Position numbers and translations under genes: made by a program. A DNA stretch of 64,000 nt from Thalassotalea profundi (GTDB lineage: Bacteria > Pseudomonadota > Gammaproteobacteria > Enterobacterales > Alteromonadaceae), in the NCBI RefSeq assembly GCF_014653195.1, contig NZ_BNAH01000006.1, forward strand, positions 1 to 64,000. Reading direction: 5' to 3'. Each line of letters begins with the position of its first letter. Within the stretch, counting starts at the first letter, position 1. Below the pieces are notes generated by a model. That model made no database searches. It saw only the letters and a program-made list of their open reading frames with translations, and was not told the DNA's origin. Positions 43,924 through 52,735 of this stretch are shown here, piece by piece.

Positions 43924-44796
43924 TCACAAGTCATTTAAATAATTAACAAACTCATCAACTAATAGACTTTTTTGATAGTACTGAGATTGGACGATTGAAA
44001 GTTGTCGATTTAAATTTAATGGGGTAGGTAACTCTACAAATAAACCTAATTCTATTTCTTGTTTAATCGCTAAGGCTGATAATACACCAAGCCCTAAATT
44101 AGCGCGAACCGCCTCTTTAATTGCTTCTTGGCGTGATAAGTTTAAACAATGGTCAACAATGCCGCCTTGCTGTTGCATCGCATTTACAAATACCGCCCGT
44201 GTACCTGAGCCTTGCTCTCTCAATATCCATCGTTGTTCTGACATGGTCTTTATCGATAATGACTTTTCCTTTATCAAAGGATTATCTGGCATACAAAATA
44301 CAATTAATTGATCTTGTCGCCAAGGGTATATAGATAAATGTTGATGAGTAATTGGTGCTTCAATAAGCCCAATATGGGCTTGTCCTTCTGCTAAGCGAGT
44401 TATGACATCATCAGAATTTCCAATAACAAGTGTAGGTGAAACTTTAGGATGTAATTTTACAAACTGAGCCAGTATTTTGGGTAGTAGATATGAGCCTGTT
44501 GTCACACTTGCCGCTACATTTAGATGACCTTGCAATTCGTTACTTAGCGGTTGTTGAAGCTGTGTTTGCAACTCCAGCATTTGTATGGCTTTTGGCAAAA
44601 TTTCCCGACCATGATCATTTAATATTAGACGTCGCCCAAAACGATTAAACACTTGATACCCTAAATTATTTTCGAACTCTTTTAATGATTGGCTTGCTGC
44701 TGATTGAGTTAAGCACAATTCGTCGGCTGCGTTACTAATACGTGTTAAACGTGCTGTAGATACAAAAATAGCCAATTGTTTAAGGGTAATATTCAT
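43924..44796 (-). CDS. LysR-family regulator divergent from yeiH-like gene
   Basis: A 290-residue LysR protein of the CysB/YeiE-like branch. The HTH is at about 1-60 (RISNAADELCLTQSAASQSLKEFENNLGYQVFNRFGRRLILNDHG) with the substrate-binding domain after. It is divergent from the YeiH-family transporter with a 155-bp AT-rich gap, the same arrangement as yeiE-yeiH of E. coli, so it probably regulates that gene in response to sulfite or sulfur status (by analogy). Confidence 0.88.
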   Translation of the reverse strand: MNITLKQLAIFVSTARLTRISNAADELCLTQSAASQSLKEFENNLGYQVFNRFGRRLILNDHGREILPKAIQMLELQTQLQQPLSNELQGHLNVAASVTTGSYLLPKILAQFVKLHPKVSPTLVIGNSDDVITRLAEGQAHIGLIEAPITHQHLSIYPWRQDQLIVFCMPDNPLIKEKSLSIKTMSEQRWILREQGSGTRAVFVNAMQQQGGIVDHCLNLSRQEAIKEAVRANLGLGVLSALAIKQEIELGLFVELPTPLNLNRQLSIVQSQYYQKSLLVDEFVNYLNDL

Positions 44797-44951
44797 GAAA
44801 TACGTGACAAAGAATCAATCTATATTAAAAATATTAATATAACACATAAAAAACATCTGTTTTATTTATTTAAAATAACGTTATATATTATATAAAAAAT
44901 GAATATAGGTTTGTCTATCTTGAAGTTATTGATAGTAATCGCTTACTTAAA

Positions 44952-46022
44952 ATGTTGGTACAAATGAGTTATTCGGAAAATAGATATCAAGATACACTCA
45001 AAGGTATTTTGCTCGTTGCTCTACTTTCAGTGATTGCAACGGTGATTGCAATGTTCAAAATTTTTCAAGAGCTGGCTATCAGCCCTTTAATTATTGGTAT
45101 TGTAATCGGGATTATATACGCAAATACTTTACGTCATAAATTTCCTATCGCGTGGCAAGTCGGCATTAGTTTTTCAACCAAAACAATATTGCGTGCAGGT
45201 ATTGTTTTTTATGGTTTTCGTTTGACTTTTCAGAATATTGCCGAGGTTGGCTTATCTGGTGTATTAATGAGTTTATCTATTGTTGTTCTAACATTTTTAT
45301 TGGGCTATTGGGTGGGCACAAAGCTTTTAAAAATGGATAGAGATACGACTATTTTGATTAGTGCAGGCAGCTCGATTTGTGGCGCTGCGGCAGTTTTAGC
45401 AACCGAACCCGTAATAAAAGCTGAATCATATAAAACCAGTATTGCGGTGGCGACTGTTGTGATATTTGGCACTATAGCTATGTTTTTATACCCCTTTATT
45501 TATTCTGTTATCGGTGAAAGCGAGCTACTAAAGTTGTCTGAGCAAGCGATGGGAATATATCTTGGCGGAACTTTACATGAAGTAGCTCACGTTGTGGGCG
45601 CAGGACATGCTATTAATAATAATGTAGCGGATAGTGCCGTTATTGTGAAAATGTTAAGGGTGATGCTACTTGCACCATTTTTATTAATACTTTGTTATTG
45701 GCTTAAAGACAAACTCAGAAAGAACACCCCAGATATTGCAAATACTGATAAAGCACCAATTATGGTCCCTTGGTTTGCAATTGGCTTTATTGCCGTCGTG
45801 GCTTTTAATTCCTTAAACGTTTTACCCCAGCAAACTATTACTATTATCAACCATGCAGATACGTTTATTTTAACGATGGCGATGACAGCTTTAGGTATGG
45901 ATACTTGTTTAAGTAAATTTGAAGGTATTGGCTTAAAACCAATTTATTTGGCAAGTGCTCTATTTACTTGGTTATTTGTGGGGGGATATTTATTAACTCA
46001 AGCTATTACCCAGATAATCTAA
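44952..46022 (+). CDS. yeiH: YeiH/UPF0324 family membrane transporter
   Basis: A 356-residue inner-membrane protein with about ten helices, of the UPF0324/YeiH family (putative sulfate/sulfite exporter). Family motifs: RAGIVFYGFRLTFQNI, ISAGSSICGAAAVLATEPVI and YLGGTLHEVAHVVGAGHA. The start is uncertain: ATG 44952 gives the longest product and ATG 44964 (MSYSEN) is equally possible, and neither has a good ribosome site. It is paired with the divergent LysR gene. Confidence 0.88.
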   Translation: MLVQMSYSENRYQDTLKGILLVALLSVIATVIAMFKIFQELAISPLIIGIVIGIIYANTLRHKFPIAWQVGISFSTKTILRAGIVFYGFRLTFQNIAEVGLSGVLMSLSIVVLTFLLGYWVGTKLLKMDRDTTILISAGSSICGAAAVLATEPVIKAESYKTSIAVATVVIFGTIAMFLYPFIYSVIGESELLKLSEQAMGIYLGGTLHEVAHVVGAGHAINNNVADSAVIVKMLRVMLLAPFLLILCYWLKDKLRKNTPDIANTDKAPIMVPWFAIGFIAVVAFNSLNVLPQQTITIINHADTFILTMAMTALGMDTCLSKFEGIGLKPIYLASALFTWLFVGGYLLTQAITQII

Positions 46023-46081
46023 ACTCAATTCATTTAAACACATGTTGTATTTAGCCCTATCAGCATGATAAATTATACAAG

Positions 46082-46093
46082 TTGTATATACAA
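46082..46093 (+). promoter_or_regulatory. HutC-like operator upstream of hutG
   Basis: TTGTATATACAA is a perfect 12-bp palindrome 12 bp before the hutG start codon. It resembles operators of HutC, the GntR-type repressor of histidine-utilisation genes. No hutC gene lies in the window, so the repressor must be encoded elsewhere. Confidence 0.55.
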
Positions 46094-46105
46094 TTTAGGA
46101 AGCCT

Positions 46106-46897
46106 ATGTCTGACGTTTACACTCTTATAAAGGGTACAGTACCTTTACTGATTAGTATGCCGCATAACGGCCAGTTAATTCCTGCCGATATAGCAAAAAA
46201 TATGACTAACAAAGCTAAAGCAGTTCATGATACTGATTGGTATAAAGACAAGTTATATGACTTTGCTAAGTCATTAGGTGCCTACATTTTGATTCCTAAT
46301 TATAGCCGCTATGTTATTGACCTTAATCGAGACCCTAATGGAGTTGATTTATACCCTGGGGCTAATTCAACAGAATTATGTCCAACAACTGCTTTCGATC
46401 TTTCGCCTTTATATATTGAAGGTAAAACACCTAGTCAAAGTGAAATAACGAAAAGAATAGGCCAATATTGGCAACCTTATCATGACGCTATTCAAACGAC
46501 ATTAGCAGAAATAAAACAACAACATTCACGTGCCGTATTACTTGAAGCGCATTCTATTTTATCGAAAGTACCGCGTTTTTTTGAAGGCCAACTTCCTGAT
46601 TTTAATTTTGGTACCGCAAGTGGTAAAAGTTGCTCGGAGCAGTTATTAACACACATTACTGAGCTTGATTTTTCACCTTATACAATGGTCACCAACGGTC
46701 GCTTTAAAGGCGGCTATATTACCCGTGCTTATGGCGATCCAGCCAATGATATTCATGCTGTTCAGTTAGAGCTTTCACAACGTACATATTTAGATGAAAA
46801 CAACTTTGAATATCTTGACGACATGGCTAATCAAGTAAAGCCCAAACTAAAAAATTTAGTTCAATTATTAATTTCCTACGCACAAACCAAAGAATAG
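46106..46897 (+). CDS. hutG: N-formylglutamate deformylase
   Basis: A 263-residue zinc enzyme that splits N-formylglutamate to formate and glutamate, the last step of the five-step histidine degradation route. Typical segments: LLISMPHNGQLIP, HDTDWYKDKLYDFA, NYSRYVIDLNRDP and LLEAHSI. I chose the ATG at 46106 because AGGA lies about 9 bp upstream; an upstream in-frame start (46082) lies on top of the operator palindrome. hutF follows 7 bp later. Confidence 0.93.
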   Translation: MSDVYTLIKGTVPLLISMPHNGQLIPADIAKNMTNKAKAVHDTDWYKDKLYDFAKSLGAYILIPNYSRYVIDLNRDPNGVDLYPGANSTELCPTTAFDLSPLYIEGKTPSQSEITKRIGQYWQPYHDAIQTTLAEIKQQHSRAVLLEAHSILSKVPRFFEGQLPDFNFGTASGKSCSEQLLTHITELDFSPYTMVTNGRFKGGYITRAYGDPANDIHAVQLELSQRTYLDENNFEYLDDMANQVKPKLKNLVQLLISYAQTKE

Positions 46898-46904
46898 TAA
46901 CTTT

Positions 46905-48263
46905 ATGAAAATATTTGCAGAGCGCATCCTTCTTGCCGATGGCTGGAAAAGTAAGCAAACACTCACTGTCGAAAATGGCATAATAAAAGCAATCACTTGC
47001 GGAAAGGAAATTAATGCTGAATGTGTAGGCACAGTAATACCGGGGATGGTAAATTGCCATTCCCATGCATTTCAGCGAGCATTTGCGGGCTTTAGTGAGC
47101 AAGGTAGCGAAGGACAAGACAGCTTTTGGACGTGGCGCAATGTAATGTATCAATTTTTGGCAACATTAACGCCTGAAGATGCTAAAATTATTGCTACTCA
47201 GCTTTATATTGAAATGCTAAAGTCTGGCTATACTCGCGTTGCAGAATTTCATTACTTACACCATGATATTGATGGTAGCCATTATGAAAGCTTGGCCACT
47301 ATGGCTGAAGCTATTTTTGCAGCCAGTGAGCAGTCAGGCATTGGGTTAACCTTATTACCTGTGCTATATCAATATAGTGGTTTTGGTCAACTATCGCCAA
47401 ACGATGGACAAAAACGTTTCATTAATCATATTGATACATTTAATACCTTGGTTAGCGACTGCTATCAATTAACTCAAAAGTTTAGTAATACGAATATTGG
47501 TATTGCTCCCCATTCTTTACGAGCGGTTGATAAAGCCTCTCTTAATAGTGCCGTAGAACATGTTCGAAGTTTAGACAGTAAAGCGCCAATCCATATTCAT
47601 ATTGCTGAACAACAAAAAGAAGTAGATGATTGCTTAACACATTATCATCAGCGTCCAGTACAATGGTTATTGAACAATTGTAAATTAGACCAACACTGGT
47701 GTTTGATTCATGCTACGCATATAAATGCTCAAGAATGTAGTGATATTATTGTAAGTAAAGCGATTGCCGGAATTTGCCCAACAACCGAGGCAAACTTAGG
47801 TGATGGTGTTTTTCCTACCACCGAGTTTTTAGCCGAAGGGGGCACTGTAGCTATCGGCTCCGATAGTCATATATCAGTTAACCCAGTTGAGGAGTTACGC
47901 TGGTTAGAGTATGCACAACGCTTAGTTAAACAACAAAGAGCATTACTTGCTACATCACAGCAACCATCAGTTGGACAATATTTATGGACTCATACCGCAA
48001 AATATGGGGCTCAAAGTACGAATAGCAATACAGGTGAATTAGCCGTTGGTAAACAAGCTGATTTGATAGTGCTTGATGAAAGTAAGCTCGCGATGTTTGC
48101 AGCTAAAGATAAGCACGTACTTGATAGCTTAATATTTGCTACACAAAATAACGTAATCAAAGATGTGATGGTCAATGGAAAATGGTGTATTCTTGATGGT
48201 CAACACCCATTTGAACAAGAAGCTAACGAAGCATTTACTGAATTATTAAATAGAGTAAGTTAG
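46905..48263 (+). CDS. hutF: Formimidoylglutamate deiminase
   Basis: A 452-residue amidohydrolase that deiminates N-formimidoyl-glutamate to N-formylglutamate, feeding the HutG enzyme encoded just upstream. The metal site begins with NCHSHAFQRA. The HIHIAEQQKEV and IGSDSHISVNPVEELRW segments supply the remaining His and Asp ligands. Length is normal. The 7-bp gap to hutG indicates one transcript. The upstream enzymes (hutH, hutU, hutI) are not in the window. Confidence 0.94.
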   Translation: MKIFAERILLADGWKSKQTLTVENGIIKAITCGKEINAECVGTVIPGMVNCHSHAFQRAFAGFSEQGSEGQDSFWTWRNVMYQFLATLTPEDAKIIATQLYIEMLKSGYTRVAEFHYLHHDIDGSHYESLATMAEAIFAASEQSGIGLTLLPVLYQYSGFGQLSPNDGQKRFINHIDTFNTLVSDCYQLTQKFSNTNIGIAPHSLRAVDKASLNSAVEHVRSLDSKAPIHIHIAEQQKEVDDCLTHYHQRPVQWLLNNCKLDQHWCLIHATHINAQECSDIIVSKAIAGICPTTEANLGDGVFPTTEFLAEGGTVAIGSDSHISVNPVEELRWLEYAQRLVKQQRALLATSQQPSVGQYLWTHTAKYGAQSTNSNTGELAVGKQADLIVLDESKLAMFAAKDKHVLDSLIFATQNNVIKDVMVNGKWCILDGQHPFEQEANEAFTELLNRVS

Positions 48264-48297
48264 CTTTTGCTCATTAACTATTCTTACTCAACAATTT

Positions 48298-48329
48298 AAT
48301 ATCACCAAGTTAATTAGCTCGCTGATATT
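48298..48329. terminator. Weak stem-loop after hutF
   Basis: AATATCA (48298-48304) and TGATATT (48323-48329) pair across an 18-base loop, followed by TTTTT on the plus strand. A modest terminator between hutF and the convergent small gene. Confidence 0.4.
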
Positions 48330-48331
48330 TT

Positions 48332-48694
48332 TTAAAATAATGACTGGTATTTACCTATTGCTTTACACACCAATGTTTGATTCGCCTGATGAAATTTAGG
48401 CGTTCTTTTCGGCGCGTTTGTTGAACAATATTCTTTGTGAAAAGCGATGACAACCTTACGATTTGAGGTTATTTCTTTTAAGAATTCTAACTCTTCAGGA
48501 CCAAACTGATTAAAATTAGGCTTTAAGTCATTATAAATTTTATCTGACTTTAACCTAACCTTAGTGTCAGTTGCATCAGAAAACTCACCTAAAACAAATG
48601 CCTTTTGCTCTTCAAACCATGCTTCAAGCTTGGGTTGCGGATAAAAATGCAAAAAAATTGCTGCTGCAACGATTAAGATCAATAAATTTTTCAT
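48332..48694 (-). CDS. Small exported or anchored protein of unknown function
   Basis: A 120-residue protein with an N-terminal hydrophobic segment (about 1-16, MKNLLILIVAAAIFLHF) that is either an uncleaved anchor or a signal peptide. A polar domain follows, with two Cys (CSTNAP and LVCKAIG) that could form a disulfide. I do not recognise the family. It is divergent from ccoG and convergent with hutF. Confidence 0.7.
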   Translation of the reverse strand: MKNLLILIVAAAIFLHFYPQPKLEAWFEEQKAFVLGEFSDATDTKVRLKSDKIYNDLKPNFNQFGPEELEFLKEITSNRKVVIAFHKEYCSTNAPKRTPKFHQANQTLVCKAIGKYQSLF

Positions 48695-48835
48695 AGTCTA
48701 CGGTATAATGATGCTGTTTTTATAGAATAATCAATTTTATACAAACAATGAATGCTTTTAAGTAAAATTTTTTTACACAGCTAAGATTTAAAGTAGCAAT
48801 TGTTATATGCGTGGCGGCGCATTCTAGGATTTACG

Positions 48836-50269
48836 GTGAAATCAGAAGATAAAAAATCAAGTGTTGGCATACAAATACCCGTTAAAAATATTAAAATTCA
48901 TCAGCCTAAGCAAGATGAAAACTACAAGCCACGCGATCAAATTTATGTAAGGAAAGTAAAAGGGTTTTTCCAACAATTTCGTCAAAAAATGAATTTTGTT
49001 TTTTTAGCCGTATTTGCCGTACTCCCTTGGTTACAGTATAACGGACACCAAGCTATTTTATTTGATATTGCTGAACAGCGTTTTACCTTATGGGGGTTAA
49101 CCTTATGGCCACAAGACCTTACCTTATTAGCATGGCTGTTTATTCTTAGTGCGTTTTTATTGTTTTTTGTAACAACTTTTTTAGGTCGGGTTTGGTGTGG
49201 TTACCTTTGCCCACAAACAGTCTGGACCTTTATTTTTATATGGTTTGAAGAAAAAATTGAGGGCACAGCTAATCAGCGAAAAGCCTTAGATAACCAAAAA
49301 CTTAATTTTAATAAGTTTTGGCGAAAAGCCCTTAAACATTTTTGCTGGTTATTATTTTCTATTATTACTTCACTAACCTTTGCTGGTTATTTTGTGCCTG
49401 TTGAACAAGTTTTTATTGATTTTTTCACGTTTAATATGTCCTTAGGTCTTGCTGCTGTTGTATGGTTTTTTGCTTTTTGTACCTACGGAAATGCCGGTTG
49501 GATGCGTGAAATTATGTGTTTACACATGTGTCCTTATGCTCGTTTTCAATCTGCAATGTTTGACAAAGACACCTTAACCGTTACTTATGATTACAACAGA
49601 GGCGAGAATCGAGGGCCACGCTCAAGAAAACAAGATCCCAAAAAACTTGAACTAGGCGACTGTATTGATTGTAATTTATGTGTTCATGTTTGCCCTACAG
49701 GAATAGATATTCGTAATGGTTTACAATATGAATGTATTAACTGTGGTGCTTGCGTTGATGCGTGTGATGGTGTCATGGATAGAATGAATTACGACCGTGG
49801 CTTAATTCGCTATACAACAGAACACGAATTAGAAGGAAAAAAAGTCCATTTCATTCGCCCAAAACTCATTGGTTATGCATTAGTATTAACGATAATGACC
49901 GTATTATTAGTGATGGAAATAGTTAATAGAAAACCTGTATCCATCGATATTATTCGCGATAGAACGGAACTTGCAAAAGAAAACTTTAATGGTGAAATCG
50001 AAAATGTTTACACCCTAAAAATTCTTAATAAATCTCAAACTGATAATCGCTATCGCCTGTCAGTAAAAGGCATTAATAATCCCGTATGGAATGGTGAACA
50101 AGAAGTTACGGTAAAAGCCGCTAGTGTTTTTACCTTACCAATGAGCCTAACCGTTGATCCTTTTGAATTAGACGGTTATATGACAGACATAACCTTTGTT
50201 ATTGAGCTAGTTTCAGATGAAGATGAGGTGGTAGTAGAACATGAAAGCCGCTTCTTTAATAAACGCTAA
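48836..50269 (+). CDS. ccoG: CcoG/RdxA-type cytochrome c oxidase accessory protein
   Basis: A 477-residue inner-membrane iron-sulfur protein of the CcoG (FixG/RdxA) family, which helps deliver copper to cbb3 oxidase by reducing it. Membrane helices lie in the N-terminal half, with VWCGYLCPQTVWTF and MCLHMCPYARFQSAMFD. Two 4Fe-4S motifs follow (CIDCNLCVHVCPTGID and CINCGACVDACDGVMD), and a C-terminal periplasmic Ig-like domain. I chose the GTG at 48836 because AGGA lies just upstream; a longer frame from 48800 adds 12 residues with no support. The stop overlaps the srkA start. Confidence 0.93.
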   Translation: MKSEDKKSSVGIQIPVKNIKIHQPKQDENYKPRDQIYVRKVKGFFQQFRQKMNFVFLAVFAVLPWLQYNGHQAILFDIAEQRFTLWGLTLWPQDLTLLAWLFILSAFLLFFVTTFLGRVWCGYLCPQTVWTFIFIWFEEKIEGTANQRKALDNQKLNFNKFWRKALKHFCWLLFSIITSLTFAGYFVPVEQVFIDFFTFNMSLGLAAVVWFFAFCTYGNAGWMREIMCLHMCPYARFQSAMFDKDTLTVTYDYNRGENRGPRSRKQDPKKLELGDCIDCNLCVHVCPTGIDIRNGLQYECINCGACVDACDGVMDRMNYDRGLIRYTTEHELEGKKVHFIRPKLIGYALVLTIMTVLLVMEIVNRKPVSIDIIRDRTELAKENFNGEIENVYTLKILNKSQTDNRYRLSVKGINNPVWNGEQEVTVKAASVFTLPMSLTVDPFELDGYMTDITFVIELVSDEDEVVVEHESRFFNKR

Positions 50270-51243
50270 TGTCGGTTTTTGATTTTAGTTCGCTAACACC
50301 TGATTGTATTCTTGACGGTATTGAAACAACAGGTACTACGGTAGACAGTGGCTTATTGGCCCTAAATAGCTATGAAAACCGTGTCTACCAATTTAGTGAT
50401 TACGATGGTGTAAAATATGTCACTAAGTTTTACCGACCTCAGCGTTGGAGTGAAGCTCAAATTCGTGAGGAGCATAACTTTGCTTTCGAATTACTTGAGC
50501 ATGAACTTCCGATTGTTGCGCCACTAAAGATAGATAATGAATCCTTGTTTGAACATGAAGGCTACCATTTTGCCCTTTTCCCTTGCCGTGGTGGTCGTAT
50601 TTTTGAAGTCGACAATCTCGACCAATTAGAATGGATGGGACGGTTTATTGGGCGTATACATGCCATTTCAGCTAAAAAATCATTTAACGAAAGGCTTTCA
50701 TTTAGTAGCCAAGAGTTCTTATTCGATGCACAGCAAACCATACGGGATTCAGGCTTTGTTCCACAGTCATTAGCCTTACCTTTTTTTACGATTCTAGAGC
50801 AAGTGATTGCACTAGCAAGTGAACAGTTTATTCCAAGTAATAATATTCGTTTACATGGTGATTGCCATGCGGGAAATATCCTATGGCGAGACGAAGGTCC
50901 ACACTTTGTAGATTTAGATGATTGTAGAATGGGCCCCGCGATTCAAGATCTATGGATGATGCTGTCTGGTAACCGTCAACAACAACTACTTCAACTTGAT
51001 ACAATGTTAATGGGATATGAAGAGTTCTATTCATTTGACACAAAACAACTTGCCTTAATTGAATCTTTACGTAGTATGCGGGTAGTTAACTATATGGCCT
51101 GGTTGAGTAAACGTTGGCAAGACCCTGCATTTCCACATAATTTTCCATGGTTTAATACCGAAAAATATTGGGAGCAGCAAATACTTATGCTAAAAGAACA
51201 ATTCTCCGCGTTACAACAACCGTCATTAACACTGATACCTTAA
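50269..51243 (+). CDS. srkA: Stress-response Ser/Thr kinase SrkA (YihE/RdoA)
   Basis: A 324-residue aminoglycoside-phosphotransferase-fold kinase that in E. coli supports survival under Cpx and oxidative stress. Visible are YENRVYQF near the N-terminus, the catalytic LHGDCHAGNILW and the metal-binding FVDLDDCRMGPAIQDLW. It overlaps ccoG by one base (TAATG). A dsbA-like gene follows by 43 bp, mirroring the E. coli yihE-dsbA pair. Confidence 0.94.
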   Translation: MSVFDFSSLTPDCILDGIETTGTTVDSGLLALNSYENRVYQFSDYDGVKYVTKFYRPQRWSEAQIREEHNFAFELLEHELPIVAPLKIDNESLFEHEGYHFALFPCRGGRIFEVDNLDQLEWMGRFIGRIHAISAKKSFNERLSFSSQEFLFDAQQTIRDSGFVPQSLALPFFTILEQVIALASEQFIPSNNIRLHGDCHAGNILWRDEGPHFVDLDDCRMGPAIQDLWMMLSGNRQQQLLQLDTMLMGYEEFYSFDTKQLALIESLRSMRVVNYMAWLSKRWQDPAFPHNFPWFNTEKYWEQQILMLKEQFSALQQPSLTLIP

Positions 51244-51286
51244 TGTTAAAGCTTTAACGCTTCTTGCTATTGAAACAGGAAATTTT

Positions 51287-52021
51287 ATGAAAAATTTAAT
51301 CGCACTTTTAGTGATGTCAACGCTATTACTAGTGAGTGGCTGTAATGAACCATTAAACGCCAAGCCCCATGAAACTCATGAAGGACATAACTCCCATAAA
51401 ACAGCTCAATCATTAAAGCCTACCTCAGATAAGGTAAGCTCAACAACGTCTTATCAAGAAGGTGTTCACTATGTAAAAGTTGAAGGTATAGTCTCAGAAA
51501 AAGATGAAGTGAGAGAGTATTTTTCTTTTTATTGCCCTCACTGTTATCAGTTTGAAGGCTTTATTGATATTTTGAAAAAAGAGCTACCAAAAGATATTGC
51601 CTTAGAAAAAAATCACGTTGATTTCTTAAGAATGGCCTCACAAAAAATGCAGCAGTTATTAACGCAAGCCTTAGTTGTAGGGCAAGAGTTAAATATGGAA
51701 GCAGAAGCTTCAGCTGCTATTTTTAAATATATCCATGTTTCTAATGCAACCCCAACTTCAATGAAGGATATACGTAACATTTTTATCCTAATAGGTGTTG
51801 ATGCTGATAAATTTGATGCGTTAATTAACAGTGAAAACGTTATTGCAAAAGCAAAAACAATGAAAGCTAATCAGGATGCATTAGCTAAAACGGAAGGAAT
51901 TACAGGCGTTCCAGCCGTTATTGTTAATGGTAAATATCGTATTGTAAACAGCGGACTTGATAAAGAAAACTTTAAAGAAGATTACTTAAATTTAGTCAGT
52001 TATTTAGTTAGCCTTAAGTAA
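51287..52021 (+). CDS. Lipid-anchored DsbA-family thiol oxidoreductase
   Basis: A 244-residue thioredoxin-fold protein. It begins with a lipoprotein signal, LLVSGC (Cys19). A His-rich linker (HETHEGHNSHK, about residues 28-38) follows, then a DsbA domain with the catalytic CPHC at 83-86, the helical insert, and cis-Pro in GITGVPAVIVNGK. It should introduce disulfides in envelope proteins, here apparently tethered to a membrane rather than soluble as in E. coli DsbA. It follows srkA and is closed by a strong terminator. Its CPHC motif is that of a strong oxidase. Confidence 0.88.
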   Translation: MKNLIALLVMSTLLLVSGCNEPLNAKPHETHEGHNSHKTAQSLKPTSDKVSSTTSYQEGVHYVKVEGIVSEKDEVREYFSFYCPHCYQFEGFIDILKKELPKDIALEKNHVDFLRMASQKMQQLLTQALVVGQELNMEAEASAAIFKYIHVSNATPTSMKDIRNIFILIGVDADKFDALINSENVIAKAKTMKANQDALAKTEGITGVPAVIVNGKYRIVNSGLDKENFKEDYLNLVSYLVSLK

Positions 52022-52042
52022 ATATTGGCAAGTAAAGCAAAT

Positions 52043-52068
52043 AAGGCGCGCAGTACAGCGCCTTTTTT
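52043..52068 (+). terminator. Terminator of the ccoG-srkA-dsbA-like unit
   Basis: AAGGCGC (52043-52049) and GCGCCTT (52058-52064) form a 7-bp stem with an 8-base loop, followed by a T-run to 52068. Lies 22 bp past the DsbA-like stop. Confidence 0.85.
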
Positions 52069-52732
52069 ATGCCTTCTTATTCATTATGTTTAATTTGCCC
52101 GAACGATATAAGTAGCCAGTCAACCCCGCCGCAACTAACAATAAACAGATACTGATCACTATTTGTTGTTTACTGCCCACATTTATCCCCGATCCTAACA
52201 TTGAAAATACTATCATTTGTGGAATAAAACCCAGCATACTACCCGATAGATAAGGAAATAAAGGAGCTTTTGCTGTTCCAGCTAACACATTGGTTAAAAA
52301 GTTTGAGCCTGCTGGTATCAGACGAATAATAAATGCTTTAATCAACACATCATGTGTAAAAAAAGCACTAAAATTACTCAATTGTTTAGGAAAACGCTTA
52401 CTTAGGCTTCGATGGAAGATAAAGCGCGCTGCAACAAAAGTGAATAAACACGCGATACTTGCTGCTAACGTCGCAAATAAAGTGCCATAGCCAGTTCCTA
52501 AAAGGTATCCGGAGCTAAATGCTGCTACTTGGCGTGGTAAGCCAATACTCATCATTAACGTTAACAAAGCAAACCACAAGTAGTAATCACCTAGGCTATC
52601 AGGACGGAACTCTTCAATAAAAAGATTAATTAAGGCTTGGTCAGCAATAATGTAAAACAAAAATGGTAATAGTATTACCGCTATCCCCAAAAAAATAAGA
52701 GATAGAGAATTTTTAAAACGAGTATTCAACAC
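52067..52732 (-). CDS. TVP38/TMEM64 (VTT) family membrane protein
   Basis: A 221-residue inner-membrane protein of the DedA-superfamily VTT type. Helices flank a conserved re-entrant region: SIGLPRQVAAFSSGYLLGTGYGTLFAT, then a basic FIFHRSLSKRFPK, then IIRLIPAGSNFLTNVLAG (the family's R-x-x-P-x-x-x-x-x-x-N). Such proteins are linked to lipid scrambling or transport. It is 3 bp downstream of the SHOCT-domain gene on the same strand, so probably cotranscribed. Confidence 0.85.
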   Translation of the reverse strand: MLNTRFKNSLSLIFLGIAVILLPFLFYIIADQALINLFIEEFRPDSLGDYYLWFALLTLMMSIGLPRQVAAFSSGYLLGTGYGTLFATLAASIACLFTFVAARFIFHRSLSKRFPKQLSNFSAFFTHDVLIKAFIIRLIPAGSNFLTNVLAGTAKAPLFPYLSGSMLGFIPQMIVFSMLGSGINVGSKQQIVISICLLLVAAGLTGYLYRSGKLNIMNKKA

Positions 52733-52735
52733 AAA

